NCBI GenBank assembly: GCA_011391155.1
Contig: JAABRA010000109.1
Span: 1-37,354 of the forward strand
DNA length: 37,354 nt
Source: Burkholderiales bacterium
GTDB taxonomy: Bacteria; Pseudomonadota; Gammaproteobacteria; Burkholderiales; Burkholderiaceae_C
Direction: 5' to 3'
A program made the translations under genes and the position numbers. The notes beneath the pieces are model-generated. The model saw only the letters and a list, made by a program, of their open reading frames with translations, searched no databases and was not told where the DNA came from. Shown here one piece after another: positions 1 to 9,700 of this stretch (positions are counted from its first letter, which is position 1; each line of letters begins with the position of its first letter).

Positions 1-1434
1 GACGCGGCGGTGCGCCTGGTGTGCGAACCCAAGACCAGCCGCATCGAGCAGCAGGAGCTCATCACCACGCTGCTGGCCCACACCAGCCTGGAGACCTCGT
101 CGCCGATCAACCTGACGATGATCGGGCTGGATGGCCGGCCGGTGCTGAAATCGATGCGCCAGATGCTGCTGGAGTGGATCGAATTCCGCCAGGGCACGAT
201 CATCCGGCGCTCTCAGCACCGGCTGGACAAGGTGCGCGACCGAATCCACATCCTCGAAGGGCGGCAGATCGTGCTGCTGAACATCGACGAGGTGATCGCC
301 ATCATCCGCCAGAGCGACGAGCCCAAGGCGGCGCTGATCGAGCGATTCAACCTGAGCGACCGGCAGGCCGAGGACATCCTCGAAATCCGCCTGCGTCAGC
401 TGGCTCGGTTGGAGGCCATCAAGATCGAACAGGAGCTCGCCGGCCTTCGCGACGAAGGGGCGAAGCTCGAAGAAATCCTGGGCAACCCAGCCAGCCTTCG
501 GCGCCTCATGATCAAGGAGATCGAAGGCGACGCGAAAACCTTCGCCGACGCCCGCCGCACGCTGATCCAGGCCGAGAAGAAGGCCGTGCTCGAAGTCCGC
601 GTGGTGGACGAGCCGGTGACCGTGGTGGTCTCGCAAAAAGGCTGGGCGCGCGCGCAGAAAGGCTGGGCGCGCGACCGGGCCGGCGCCACCGGCGCCGCAA
701 CCGGCACCGGCAACGGCGCCGGCAATGGCGCGGCTGCCGCGCCGGAATACACCTTCAAGGCCGGCGACGCCCTTTACGGCGCGTTCGAGTGCCGCTCGGT
801 CGATACCCTGCTGGCTTTCGGCTCCAACGGACGCCTCTATTCGGTGCCTGTGGCATCCCTTCCGGGTGCAAGAGGCGACGGACAGCCCGTCACGACGCTG
901 ATCGAGCAGGAATCAGGCACGCAACTAGTGCATTTCTTCGCCGGGCCGGCCGCCGCCAGCTTGCTGCTGGCCAGCTCCGGGGGCTACGGTTTCCTGGCCA
1001 CGGTGGAGAACATGACGTCACGCCCGCGCGCCGGCAAGGCCTTCATTTCACTGGCCGAGGGCGAGTCCGTCTGCGCGCCCTCGCTGGTTAGCCTGCCGGC
1101 CACAGGGGCCGGTGCACCGGCGTTGCCGGCTGCCACCCACGTGGCCTGCGCGTCCACCGGCGGGCGCATCCTGACCTTCGAAATCACTGACCTGCGTACC
1201 ATGGCGGGCGGCGGGCGCGGCCTGATGCTGATCGACCTGGACGACAAGGACACGCTGGCAGGGGCTGCCGCCTACACCCGATGTGTCCGCATCGCAGGCA
1301 TTGGCCGCGGCGGCAAGGCGCGCGAGGAAACCCTGGAGATCCGCAGCCTGAACAACGCCCGCGCCGCCCGCGCGCGCAAGGGCAAGGCGGCGGATCTGGG
1401 CTTCAAGCCGGCGAGTGTGACAAGAGTTGAGTGA
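1..1434 (+). CDS. parC: DNA topoisomerase IV subunit A (ParC), 3' part
   Basis: The reading frame is open from the first base, so the gene is cut at its 5' end; about 477 residues remain. ParC is the DNA-cleaving subunit of topoisomerase IV, which decatenates daughter chromosomes with ParE. What is visible is the end of the breakage-reunion domain with its long coiled-coil arms (FNLSDRQAEDILEIRLRQLA, then a charged helical stretch). A C-terminal beta-pinwheel region follows, with blade-like motifs such as FGSNGRLYSVPV and SSGGYGFLATVENM. Between them is an odd linker: a duplicated QKGWARA/QKGWARD unit followed by an Ala/Gly/Thr/Asn run before the pinwheel resumes at YTFKAGDALYGAFECR. GyrA is the alternative, but the tail is short and lacks an acidic GyrA end. 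The active-site tyrosine lies upstream of the window. It is convergent with the next gene. Confidence 0.93.
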   Translation, partial: DAAVRLVCEPKTSRIEQQELITTLLAHTSLETSSPINLTMIGLDGRPVLKSMRQMLLEWIEFRQGTIIRRSQHRLDKVRDRIHILEGRQIVLLNIDEVIAIIRQSDEPKAALIERFNLSDRQAEDILEIRLRQLARLEAIKIEQELAGLRDEGAKLEEILGNPASLRRLMIKEIEGDAKTFADARRTLIQAEKKAVLEVRVVDEPVTVVVSQKGWARAQKGWARDRAGATGAATGTGNGAGNGAAAAPEYTFKAGDALYGAFECRSVDTLLAFGSNGRLYSVPVASLPGARGDGQPVTTLIEQESGTQLVHFFAGPAAASLLLASSGGYGFLATVENMTSRPRAGKAFISLAEGESVCAPSLVSLPATGAGAPALPAATHVACASTGGRILTFEITDLRTMAGGGRGLMLIDLDDKDTLAGAAAYTRCVRIAGIGRGGKAREETLEIRSLNNARAARARKGKAADLGFKPASVTRVE

Positions 1435-1533
1435 AAATGGCACTATCCCAGCGTGGATAGGTCATAGTTCGCTATGAATATTGTGGTTCCCTGGGTGCCT
1501 GACTTGTGCCCCAGGCTGCCCCCCCACGGCCCT

Positions 1534-2445
1534 TCATCCCCACAGCACCGAGCGCATCGAAATCGACGCCGACTGAAAACCGGTGTTGAAGAATTGCGGC
1601 GTTTCGGTGGAGCGCGCCGCGCCGGCCGCGTAAAGCAGGGGCAGGAAGTGTTCGTGCGTGGGGTGGGCCAGCCGGGCGGTTTCGCCCTGGGACTGGAAAC
1701 CGGGCAGGGCATCCAGTTGCCCTTTCGCGATCTGCGCCTGGATGGCGCTGTCGAAGGCGATGGCCCAGTCGTAGGCCGCGTTATCCGCTGCACCGCGCTG
1801 CACGGCGCGCAGGTTGTGCACGATGTTGCCGCTGCCCACGATCAGCACGCCGCGCGCGCGCAGTTTGCCCAGTTGCTGCCCCAGGGCATAGTGCTCGGCC
1901 GGCGGGCGGCTGTAGTCCATGCTGAGCTGCAGCACCGGAATCCGGGCCTGGGGAAACATCGGCTTGAGCACCGACCAGGTGCCATGGTCCAGCCCCCATT
2001 CCGACGCATCGACGCCCAGCGACTGCCCTGTGACCGGGGATTTCAACTCCTGGGCCAGGCTGGCCGCCACAGCCGGCGCGCCGGGGGCCGGGTATTGCTG
2101 GTCAAACAGCTCCTGCGGAAAGCCGCCGAAGTCATGGATGGTCCTGGGCTGCGCCATGCCGGTGATCTGCCAGCCACCGCGCGTGAGCCAGTGCGCCGAG
2201 ATGCACAGGATCAACTGCGGCGGGGCCGCGCGCTTCAGCAGGTCGGCCCCGATGGTTTGCCACTGGCGGCGCCAGGCGTTGTCGCCGATGGCGTTCATCG
2301 GGCTGCCATGGCCCACGAACAGCACGGGCATCGGTGGCGAGGGCTTGAGCGCCTGCAGCAGGGGCGCCAGGGCGGCTTCGGAAAGTGGGGTCATGGCCAG
2401 CGTAGGAAGGGCCGCGATGGCAGCCCATGATCGACGACGTTGCAT
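1534..2445 (-). CDS. ygiD: Class III extradiol dioxygenase, LigB/YgiD (4,5-DOPA dioxygenase) family
   Basis: 303 residues. The family comprises single-domain, metal-dependent class III ring-cleaving dioxygenases; E. coli YgiD opens L-DOPA at the 4,5 bond. Family signatures are visible: VLFVGHGSPMNAI near residue 42, ISAHWLTRGG, HDFGGFP, GLDHGTWSVLKPMFP, LSMDYSRP and GSGNIVHNLR. The histidines in GHGS, SAHW, LDHGTW and HPTHEHFLPLL are expected metal or catalytic residues. The ATG chosen adds an N-terminal extension (MQRRRSWAAIAALPTLAMTP) with an arginine cluster and hydrophobic stretch that resembles an export signal. A later methionine (MTPLSEAAL) would give a cytoplasmic protein of the usual YgiD size. 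The physiological substrate cannot be read from sequence. Confidence 0.88.
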   Translation of the reverse strand: MQRRRSWAAIAALPTLAMTPLSEAALAPLLQALKPSPPMPVLFVGHGSPMNAIGDNAWRRQWQTIGADLLKRAAPPQLILCISAHWLTRGGWQITGMAQPRTIHDFGGFPQELFDQQYPAPGAPAVAASLAQELKSPVTGQSLGVDASEWGLDHGTWSVLKPMFPQARIPVLQLSMDYSRPPAEHYALGQQLGKLRARGVLIVGSGNIVHNLRAVQRGAADNAAYDWAIAFDSAIQAQIAKGQLDALPGFQSQGETARLAHPTHEHFLPLLYAAGAARSTETPQFFNTGFQSASISMRSVLWG

Positions 2446-2556
2446 CCGGAAGTCTCGGGTTGGTAGTGGGAGACAGATCCGGGATGGGGCAGTGAAGTTC
2501 CGGTCCGCCGCCCGTGTCGTGAAGGTGCTGCACCGGCGGGCCTGGGCGGCTCCGAT

Positions 2557-3024
2557 CTAGCCCAACTCGGCTATCAACTCAATTTCCACACACGCCCCCA
2601 GCGGAATTTGCGCCACGCCGAAGGCGCTGCGCGCGTGCGCGCCCTTGACGCCGAAGACCTGGCCCAGCAACTCGGAGCAACCATTGGTCACCAGGTGCTG
2701 TTCGGTGAAATCGGCGGTGGAGTTGACCAGGCTCATGACCTTGACGATGCGCTTGACCAGGTTCAGGTCGCCGCCGGCCGCCTGGCAGGCGGCCTGCAGG
2801 GTGCCCATGAGGTCGATGGCGACGGCGCGGGCGGCGGCCTGGCCTTCGGCGGTACTCATGTTCTTGCCGAACTGGCCGACCCAGGGCGCGCCGTCCTTTC
2901 GGGCGATGTGGCCGCTCAGGAACACCAGATTACCGGTCTGCACGAAGGGCACGTAGGCGGCGGCGGGCACGGAAACGGGCGGCAGCGTGATGTTAAAAGC
3001 CTTGAGTCTGTCGTTGATGTTCAT
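2557..3024 (-). CDS. RidA family protein (YjgF/YER057c/UK114)
   Basis: 155 residues. RidA-type proteins form trimers and many hydrolyse reactive enamine/imine intermediates of PLP enzymes. This belongs to the longer branch often annotated as a RidA-family or endoribonuclease L-PSP-like protein. Visible family features are FVQTGNLVFLSGHIA, the central AARAVAIDLMGTLQAA helix, IVKVMSLVNSTADF and the closing segment IPLGACVEIELIAEL. The canonical archetype arginine context (RSAVGV-like) appears here as ARSAFGVAQIPLGA. The start overlaps the 3' end of the upstream minus-strand transglutaminase gene by 32 bases, so the two are probably co-transcribed. Subgroup and substrate are unknown. Confidence 0.9.
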   Translation of the reverse strand: MNINDRLKAFNITLPPVSVPAAAYVPFVQTGNLVFLSGHIARKDGAPWVGQFGKNMSTAEGQAAARAVAIDLMGTLQAACQAAGGDLNLVKRIVKVMSLVNSTADFTEQHLVTNGCSELLGQVFGVKGAHARSAFGVAQIPLGACVEIELIAELG

Positions 3025-4072
3025 CGGAAATCTCCGTTGCGGGGTTCAGGGGTGAAAGAGGGGTCAGTAGAGGGGCCGGTGCGGCCATGGACGGCAGAAA
3101 GGGCGCTGCTGGCAAAGGGTTGCTGCCCTGGGTCTGATTCTGGCTTGGCACGGCAAGCGGGTCCGGCGCTTCGTCGAGCGGCGCCACCGTGACGCCGACG
3201 GTCAGTGTATGCCGTGCGCCGCCATGAATCACGCCGCGCATGGGTGAAATATCCGAATAGTCGCGCCCCAGTGCCAGCGTGACATAGTCTTCGCCCGGCG
3301 TTCCCCAGCCGCAACGGTCGTTGGTGGGGTCCAGGTCGTACCAGCCGCGGCCTTCCTGGGCGCCGGGCAGGTCCGGCAGGTACACCGACACCCAGGCGTG
3401 CGAGGCGTCGCTGCCGACCAGGCGCGGCTGGCCGGGTGGCGGCTGGGTCAGCAGGTAGCCGCTGACATAGCGCGCCGGCAGGCCCATGGCGCGCACGCAA
3501 CCGATCATGATGTGCGCGAAGTCCTGGCACACGCCCTTGCGCTGGACCAACGCGTCGAGTGCCGGGGTGTTGACCTCGGTGCTTTCCGATTCATAGGTGA
3601 AACCGGTGTGGATGCGGTTCATCAGGTCGCGCGCGGCATCGATCAGCCGGCGCCCCGGCGCGAAACTGGGCCGCGCGTAGGCGGCGAAGGGGTCGGCGCG
3701 CGGCACGTGGTGCGAGGCAAAGACGAATTCGGCGGCCGCGTCCCAGGCCGCGCCGGCATGAAACCGGAAGCGCTCGCGCACCGCTTCCCAGGCCAGCTGG
3801 CTTTCGGCGGCGACGGGCCGGCGGGTGCGAACTTCGCTGGTCGCCACCACGCGCAGCGTGGTGTGCGGCGCCTGCAGCGAGAAGAAGGTGCGCTGGTTGC
3901 CATACAGGTCAGGCGTGCGGCTGCGCTGGGCGGGCGCCGGAAAGATGTCGAGCTGGTGGTGGATCAGCTGCTGGTACGGGGTGTCCAGCGGCTGCAGGTG
4001 GACCATGTGCTGCGCGGTTTCCACGGCCGGCGTGTAGTCGTAGCGGGTTTCGTGGGTGATGCGCAGGTCCAT
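2993..4072 (-). CDS. Transglutaminase-like family protein (small, stand-alone)
   Basis: 359 residues from the ATG that overlaps the upstream stop in a TGATG arrangement; this coupling decides the start over a longer open frame. It is a transglutaminase-like cysteine peptidase with an N-terminal beta-domain (MDLRITHETRYDYTP) followed by the papain-like core. The catalytic triad is visible: Cys182 in KGVCQDFAH, His225 in SDASHAWVSVYLP and Asp248 in GWYDLDPTND. The C-terminus ends in a proline-rich, low-complexity tail. It is the last gene of a minus-strand operon with a DUF2126 transglutaminase and an ATP-grasp/alpha-E fusion. Aravind and colleagues proposed that such clusters make or trim peptide-like amide conjugates. 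No substrate is known. Assignment to the superfamily is firm; function is inferred from context. Confidence 0.9.
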   Translation of the reverse strand: MDLRITHETRYDYTPAVETAQHMVHLQPLDTPYQQLIHHQLDIFPAPAQRSRTPDLYGNQRTFFSLQAPHTTLRVVATSEVRTRRPVAAESQLAWEAVRERFRFHAGAAWDAAAEFVFASHHVPRADPFAAYARPSFAPGRRLIDAARDLMNRIHTGFTYESESTEVNTPALDALVQRKGVCQDFAHIMIGCVRAMGLPARYVSGYLLTQPPPGQPRLVGSDASHAWVSVYLPDLPGAQEGRGWYDLDPTNDRCGWGTPGEDYVTLALGRDYSDISPMRGVIHGGARHTLTVGVTVAPLDEAPDPLAVPSQNQTQGSNPLPAAPFLPSMAAPAPLLTPLSPLNPATEISDEHQRQTQGF

Positions 4073-6741
4073 CAGGCGCCCAGGCTCTGGCCGGTCTCGA
4101 AGGTGTGGGTGAAATAGCGCAGGCTGATGGCTTCCGACAGCTGCCAGGCTGTGCCCAGGCATGCCGTCAACAACTGTGCCAGGGCCGGATAGTGACCGTG
4201 GCCGTCCGTGGCGCACAGCCTGGCCAGGTCCCACTGGGCCGGGTCGGGCAGCTGCTGCGCCAGCGGATCCAGCGCGTCGGGTGCGCTGCCGGCCAGCTTG
4301 GCCAGACGGCCCCGCAGGGTCTGCGCGACCCAGCCCAGCGAGCGCGGGTTGTCGCGGTCGAGCACCAGCAGGTCGAGCAGGGCGGCGACCTCGCGGCTTT
4401 GCTGGTACTGGGCGTGGAAGGTGATGGTGCTGTCGAACAGCGCCACGAGGGCTTCGAAGCCGCCGCTGTCGTGGACCGCGCGAGTCTCGAAGCCACTGGC
4501 CAGCGCCGGGATCAGCACGCACAGGCGCTCAATCAGCCGGCCGATCGAGAGCAGCCGCCAACCGTCGTCGCGGGTCATGCGGTCGGTCTGCGCGCCGGTG
4601 ATGGCGGCCATGTGGCCGCTGGCATTGTCCAGCACGCGCAGGGCGCTGAAGGCCGACCAGTCGCCCTGCGCCGCGTGCGCGGCACAACGCTGGGTGAATT
4701 CGGCCTCGGCGCGGGTGATCACGCTCCAGTGCTCCTGCGACAGCCGCTCGCGCACGCTGGAGGCCGTAAGCTTGAGCGCGCGCAGGTGGTAACCCACGCT
4801 GGTGGCGCCGTCCTGGCTGTCTAGGCTGGCGATCAGCGAGCGCTCGAACACCCGGCGCGCCAGCACCGCGGTCGGCACGCCCGGCAGCACCAACGTGTTC
4901 TTCACGGCCATGTCGCTGAGCCAGGCCAGCAAGGGCGGCGATGAGGCGTCTTCACCGTTCAGGCTGTTGAGCGTGAGGCGGGCCAGGCGGACGCTGTTTT
5001 CGGCCCGCTCGGTGTAGCGGCCCAGCCAGAACAGGTTTTCCGCGGCCCGGCTGGTGACCAATCGCTTGCGCTGGGTCAGCGTGGCGGGGGTCGGGCCGGG
5101 CTGCAGCAAGGTGGTGCGGTCCACCGTGTCGCCTTTGGCGACGTCGGTCAGCACCCAGGTGTCGGCGCTGCTGCCGCCGCGCTGCATGCTGGCAATGCCT
5201 TCGCCGGCGCTGGCCAGGCGCGCCAGCCCGCCGGGCAGCACGCGCCACGATTGCGGGCCGTCGGCCACGGCAAAAACCCGCAGCATCGCCGAGCGCGGCA
5301 CGATCCGGTCGCCGTCCTTGTCCGATTGCCAGACCGGCATCTGCGACAGCGGCAGCCAGGTCTGGACGGTGTGCGTGTCGCCCTGGCGCAGGATGCGGCC
5401 CGCCCATTCGTCGAGTTCGCGGCGCGACAGCGTGCGCCCCAGCACCGACTCAAACGTGCCGTGGCTGATCGAGCCGGGGTAGGTCGGCTTGATCACGCAT
5501 TTGTCCAACTGCGGCAGCACCGCTTCCAGCGAGGCGCGTTCGCCACACCACCAGGTCGGCAGGGCGGGCAATTGCAGTTCCTCCCCGAGCAGGTGCCGCG
5601 AGAGCGCCGGCAGAAAGCCCAGCAGCGCATTCGATTCCAGGAGCGCCGAACCCGGCGCGTTGGCAACCAGCACATGGCCCGCACGGATCGCCTGCAGTAG
5701 GCCGGGCACGCCCAGGGTGGAGTCGGGGCGCAGCTCCAGCGGGTCGAGGAATTCGTCGTCCAGGCGCTTGAGCAGGCCATGCACCGGCTCCAGGCCGCGC
5801 AAGGTCTTGAGGTACACCCGCTGGTCGCGCACCGTGAGGTCGCTGCCCTCGACCAGCGTCAGCCCGAGGTAGCGCGCCAGGTAGGCGTGCTCGAAATAGG
5901 TTTCGTTGTAGGGGCCGGGCGTGAGCAGGGCGATGTGCGAATCGGCGCCGGCCGGGCACATGGCTTTCAGCCCGTCGATCAGCGCGCGGTAGGTGGCGGC
6001 CAGGCGCTGCACATGCATGGCCTCAAAGGCCTTGGGGAACAGGCGCGAGATCGACAGCCGGTTTTCCAGCAGGTAACCCAGGCCCGAAGGCGCCTGCGTG
6101 CGCTGCGACACCACCCACCAGTTGCCATCGGGTCCGCGGGCCAGGTCGAACGCCACGATGTGCAGGTGGGTGCCGCCCACCGGCGCGACGTTGTGCATGG
6201 CGCGCAGGTAGCCCGGGTGGCCACGCACCAGCGCCGGCGGCAGCAGGCCGGCCTTGAGCAGTTCGCGCGGGCCGTAGACGTCGGCCATCACGCGGTCGAG
6301 CACGCGCACACGCTGCAGCACGCCGGCCTCGATCTGCTGCCAGCTTTCGGGCGAGATGATCAGGGGAAACAGGTCCAGCGCCCAGGGGCGTTGCGGGCCG
6401 CTGGTGTCGGCATAGACGTTGTAGCTGACGCCGTTGTCACGGATCTGGCGCCGCAGCGTGTCGGTGCGATGGTTCAGGTCGCCAAAGCCTTCTGGCCCAA
6501 GTTCGTCGAAAAACTGGGCCCACTTGTCCGACAGGCCCGCCGTGTCAGCCGCTTTGCCGGTTGTCGCGCGTCCGCGCAGTTCGTCAAAGTGCCCGGCGTC
6601 CGCCGGGCTGGCCAAAGCCGCTGCCATGTCCGCGGGTGGGAGGTCTTCAATCGCATCAGCAGGGGGGGATGGCACAGGATTTTCCACAGCAGTCGATTGT
6701 CGCATTCGTCGGGCTGGGGACTTACCCTGAGCGCCGTTCAC
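4072..6741 (-). CDS. Circularly permuted type 2 ATP-grasp domain fused to alpha-E domain
   Basis: 889 residues from a GTG; an ATG 12 codons inside (MRQSTAVENP) is an alternative start. The N-terminal ~540 residues are a circularly permuted ATP-grasp (DUF404/DUF407 type): DNGVSYNVYADTSG, DLFPLIISPESW, LLTPGPYNETYFEHAYLARY, VEGSDLTVRDQRVYLKTL, RLDDEFLDPLELRPDSTLGV and, near the end, PTYPGSISHGTFES. From about residue 565 an alpha-E (DUF403) helical domain follows, starting ENLFWLGRYTERAEN. ATP-grasp enzymes join a carboxylate to an amine through an acyl phosphate, so this is a predicted amidoligase with a helical partner domain. In many bacteria the two domains are separate genes, as in the second set at 13.2-15.7 kb. 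The stop overlaps the small transglutaminase start (TGATG), so they should be translated together. Confidence 0.9.
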   Translation of the reverse strand: MNGAQGKSPARRMRQSTAVENPVPSPPADAIEDLPPADMAAALASPADAGHFDELRGRATTGKAADTAGLSDKWAQFFDELGPEGFGDLNHRTDTLRRQIRDNGVSYNVYADTSGPQRPWALDLFPLIISPESWQQIEAGVLQRVRVLDRVMADVYGPRELLKAGLLPPALVRGHPGYLRAMHNVAPVGGTHLHIVAFDLARGPDGNWWVVSQRTQAPSGLGYLLENRLSISRLFPKAFEAMHVQRLAATYRALIDGLKAMCPAGADSHIALLTPGPYNETYFEHAYLARYLGLTLVEGSDLTVRDQRVYLKTLRGLEPVHGLLKRLDDEFLDPLELRPDSTLGVPGLLQAIRAGHVLVANAPGSALLESNALLGFLPALSRHLLGEELQLPALPTWWCGERASLEAVLPQLDKCVIKPTYPGSISHGTFESVLGRTLSRRELDEWAGRILRQGDTHTVQTWLPLSQMPVWQSDKDGDRIVPRSAMLRVFAVADGPQSWRVLPGGLARLASAGEGIASMQRGGSSADTWVLTDVAKGDTVDRTTLLQPGPTPATLTQRKRLVTSRAAENLFWLGRYTERAENSVRLARLTLNSLNGEDASSPPLLAWLSDMAVKNTLVLPGVPTAVLARRVFERSLIASLDSQDGATSVGYHLRALKLTASSVRERLSQEHWSVITRAEAEFTQRCAAHAAQGDWSAFSALRVLDNASGHMAAITGAQTDRMTRDDGWRLLSIGRLIERLCVLIPALASGFETRAVHDSGGFEALVALFDSTITFHAQYQQSREVAALLDLLVLDRDNPRSLGWVAQTLRGRLAKLAGSAPDALDPLAQQLPDPAQWDLARLCATDGHGHYPALAQLLTACLGTAWQLSEAISLRYFTHTFETGQSLGA

Positions 6742-6784
6742 ACGGCCACCGGTTCACCCGCGGGCCGGTCCGTCATGCGCAGCT

Positions 6785-9700
6785 TCAGGCCTGGCGGCGC
6801 AGATCCAGCGTGAACGGAAATTCCCGGCTGCCTGGCACGTTGATGCTGGCGGGCGGCACGTCCATCCGGCCCGGTGTGTGGCCCATGCGCACGAAGCGCG
6901 ACAGGCGCCGGCTTTCGGCCTCGAAGGAGTTGACCGGGAAGCTCTCGTAGTTCAGGCCGCCGGGGTGCGCCACGTGGTACTGGCAGCCGCCCAGCGAGTG
7001 CTTCATCCAGGTGTCGACAATGTCAAACGTCAGCGGCGCGTGTACCGCGATGCTCGGGTGCAGCGCCGACGGCGGGTTCCACGCCTTGTAGCGCACGCCA
7101 GCCACGAACTCGCCGGTGGTGCCCGTGGACTGCAGCGGCAGGGGTTGGCCATTGCAGGTGATCACGTAGCGGCTCTGGTTCAGCCCGGTCACGCGTACCT
7201 CGATGCGCTCCAGCGACGAATCCACATAACGCACCGTGCCGCCGGACGAGCCTTCCTCGCCCATCACGTGCCAGGGCTCCAGCGCGTTGCGCAGCGTCAG
7301 CTCGATGCCCATGCTCCTGACCTCGCCGACCAGCGGGAAGCGGAACTCGAAGTGCGGGGCAAACCAGGCGTCGTCGAAGGCAAAGCCGGCGTCGCGCATC
7401 TCGGTCATGATGTCTGCGAAGTCCATCTTGATGAAGGTCGGCAGCAGGAAACGGTCGTGCAGCTCGGTGCCCCAGCGCGTCACCGGCGCCCGGTAGGGGT
7501 CGCGCCAGAAGCGGGCCACCAGCGCGCGCAGCAGCAGCTGCTGGGCAATGCTCATGCGGGCATGCGGCGGCATCTCGAAGGCGCGCAGCTCCAGCAGGCC
7601 CAGGCGCCCGGTGGACGAGTCGGGCGAATAGAGCTTGTCGATGCAAAACTCGCTGCGGTGGGTGTTGCCGGTCACATCCACCAGGATGTTGCGCAGCGTG
7701 CGGTCCACCAGCCACGGGGGCATGTAGGACTCGCCCCCACGCTCCCCCACGCTGTGTGGGTCGCTGCCCCCCGAGGGGGCTGGCGCGCCTTGGGGCGGCC
7801 CGGCGTCGCGCCTGCCGTGCTTTTCGCGGTTGGCGTGGATTTCCTGCAGCGCGATTTCCAGCTCGTACAGCTGGTCGTTGCGGGCTTCGTCCACGCGCGG
7901 GGCCTGGCTGGTCGGGCCGACGAACATGCCGCTGAACAGATAGCTCAGGCTGGGGTGGTTGTGCCAGTACAGAATCAGGCTGGCCAGCAGCTCGGGCTTG
8001 CGCAGGAACGGGCTGTCGGAGGGCGTGGCGCCGCCCATCACGAAGTGGTTGCCGCCACCGGTGCCGGTGTGGCGGCCGTCGGTCATGAACTTCTCGGCCG
8101 ACAGGCGGGTCTCGAACGCGGCGTTGTAGAGGAACTCGGTGTGTTCCACCAGTTCGCCCCAGTTCTTGGCGGGATGGATGTTGACCTCGATCACACCCGG
8201 GTCGGGTGTCACGGCCAGCACTTTCAGGCGCACGTCGCGCGGCGGCGGGTAACCTTCCAGCACGATCTTGACCTTCAGTTCTTCGGCGGTGGCTTCGATG
8301 GCGGCGAGCAGGTCGAGGTAGTCCTCCAGCAGCGCCACCGGTGGCATGAACACGTAGAGCACGCCGCTTTTCGTGCCCACGGCTTCCGCCTTGGGACCGT
8401 TGGAGCGGCGCGGGTCGCGCACTTCGACACACAGCGCGCTGCGGTTGACCCAGTGCGCGGATTCGCCGGGTTTCGGCACGCGGCTGGCGTCCACCGTGGT
8501 GCTGGCGTGCGAGGGCTGGGCCTGGCCCAGCAGGTTGGCGCGTGCCGCGCTCAGGCGGCTGGCGGCGCTGCCCGAACCATGCCCCTGGCCCTGCACCGCC
8601 ACCACGCCGCCTTCGGCAAAACCGCCGCCGGCGGCATGCGCGGAATAGTCGGCGGGGCCGTCCTGCAAGGCGTTGTACTGGGCGCGCAGCGTGGCAGCCT
8701 GTGGCAGCGCATGGCGCACGGCGTAAGGGTCCTGTTCGATCATGTAGGGGTAATCAGACTTGCTGACCCAGGGCAGCGAGTCCAGCGGCAGCCGGTAGCC
8801 CATGGGGGAGTCGCCGGGCATCAGGTACATACGCTCGTCGCGCAGGAACCACGGGCCGGTGCGCCAGCGAGAGCCGCTGACCACGGCGCCGGCCTCGGGC
8901 GCCTGCAGCGGCAGCACGTAGCCGATCACGGCGTCGAGCTTCTGCTCGAACACGCGGCGCAGGCGGCTGCGTTCCATCTCGTCGTCGAGCTTCGAGTCGA
9001 ACGGGTCCACATTGACGGGCAGGCGGCGCTCGCGCCAGAGGTAGTACCAGACGTCCTCATGACCGGCCTCGATGTGCTTGCCCGTGACGCCGAGCTTCTC
9101 GGCCAGCAGGTGGGTGAAGCGGCGCGCGTCTTCACTGGTGTACTGGCTGGGGTCGCGCTCGTCGGCGAACAGGGCCGGGTCGTGCCAGCAGGGCTGCCCG
9201 TCGGTGCGCCAGTAAATGCCCAGCGCCCAGCGCGGCAGCTGCTCGCCGGGGTACCACTTGCCCTGGCCGAAGTGCAGGAAGCCGCCCTGGCCGTATTCGG
9301 CGCGCAGCTTGTGGACCAATGCGGTGGCCAGGCCGCGTTTGGTCGGGCCTAGCGCGTCGGTGTTCCATTCGGCGGCGTCGCGGTCTTCCACGGCCACAAA
9401 GGTCGGCTCGCCGCCCATGGTCAGGCGCACGTCGCCCGCTTGCAGTTCCTCGTCCACCTCGGCACCCAGCGCCATCACGGCAGCCCACTGTTCGTCGGTG
9501 TAGGGCAGGGTGACGCGCGGGGACTCGTAGATGCGCGTGACCTGCATGTGGTGGGCGAACTCCACTTCGCATTCGTCCACGCCGCCCTCGATGGGTGCGG
9601 CGCTCGACGGCGTGGGCGTGCAGGCCAGCGGGATGTGGCCTTCACCGGCCAGCAGGCCCGAGGTTGCGTCGAGCCCGACCCAGCCCGCGCCGGGCAGGTA

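Noticed and set aside
1435-1533. Bidirectional terminator between parC and the dioxygenase gene
   Set aside because: The CCTGGG/CCCAGG repeat has a long loop and no T-run, too weak to call.
5779-6813. 344-codon plus-strand frame opposite the ATP-grasp/alpha-E fusion
   Set aside because: Antisense shadow with no recognisable family; the opposite strand is fully explained.
6878-9352. 824-codon plus-strand open frame opposite the DUF2126 gene
   Set aside because: It is an antisense shadow in GC-rich DNA. The minus strand carries clear DUF2126 motifs and this frame gives only His/Gln/Gly/Arg-rich sequence without domain signatures.
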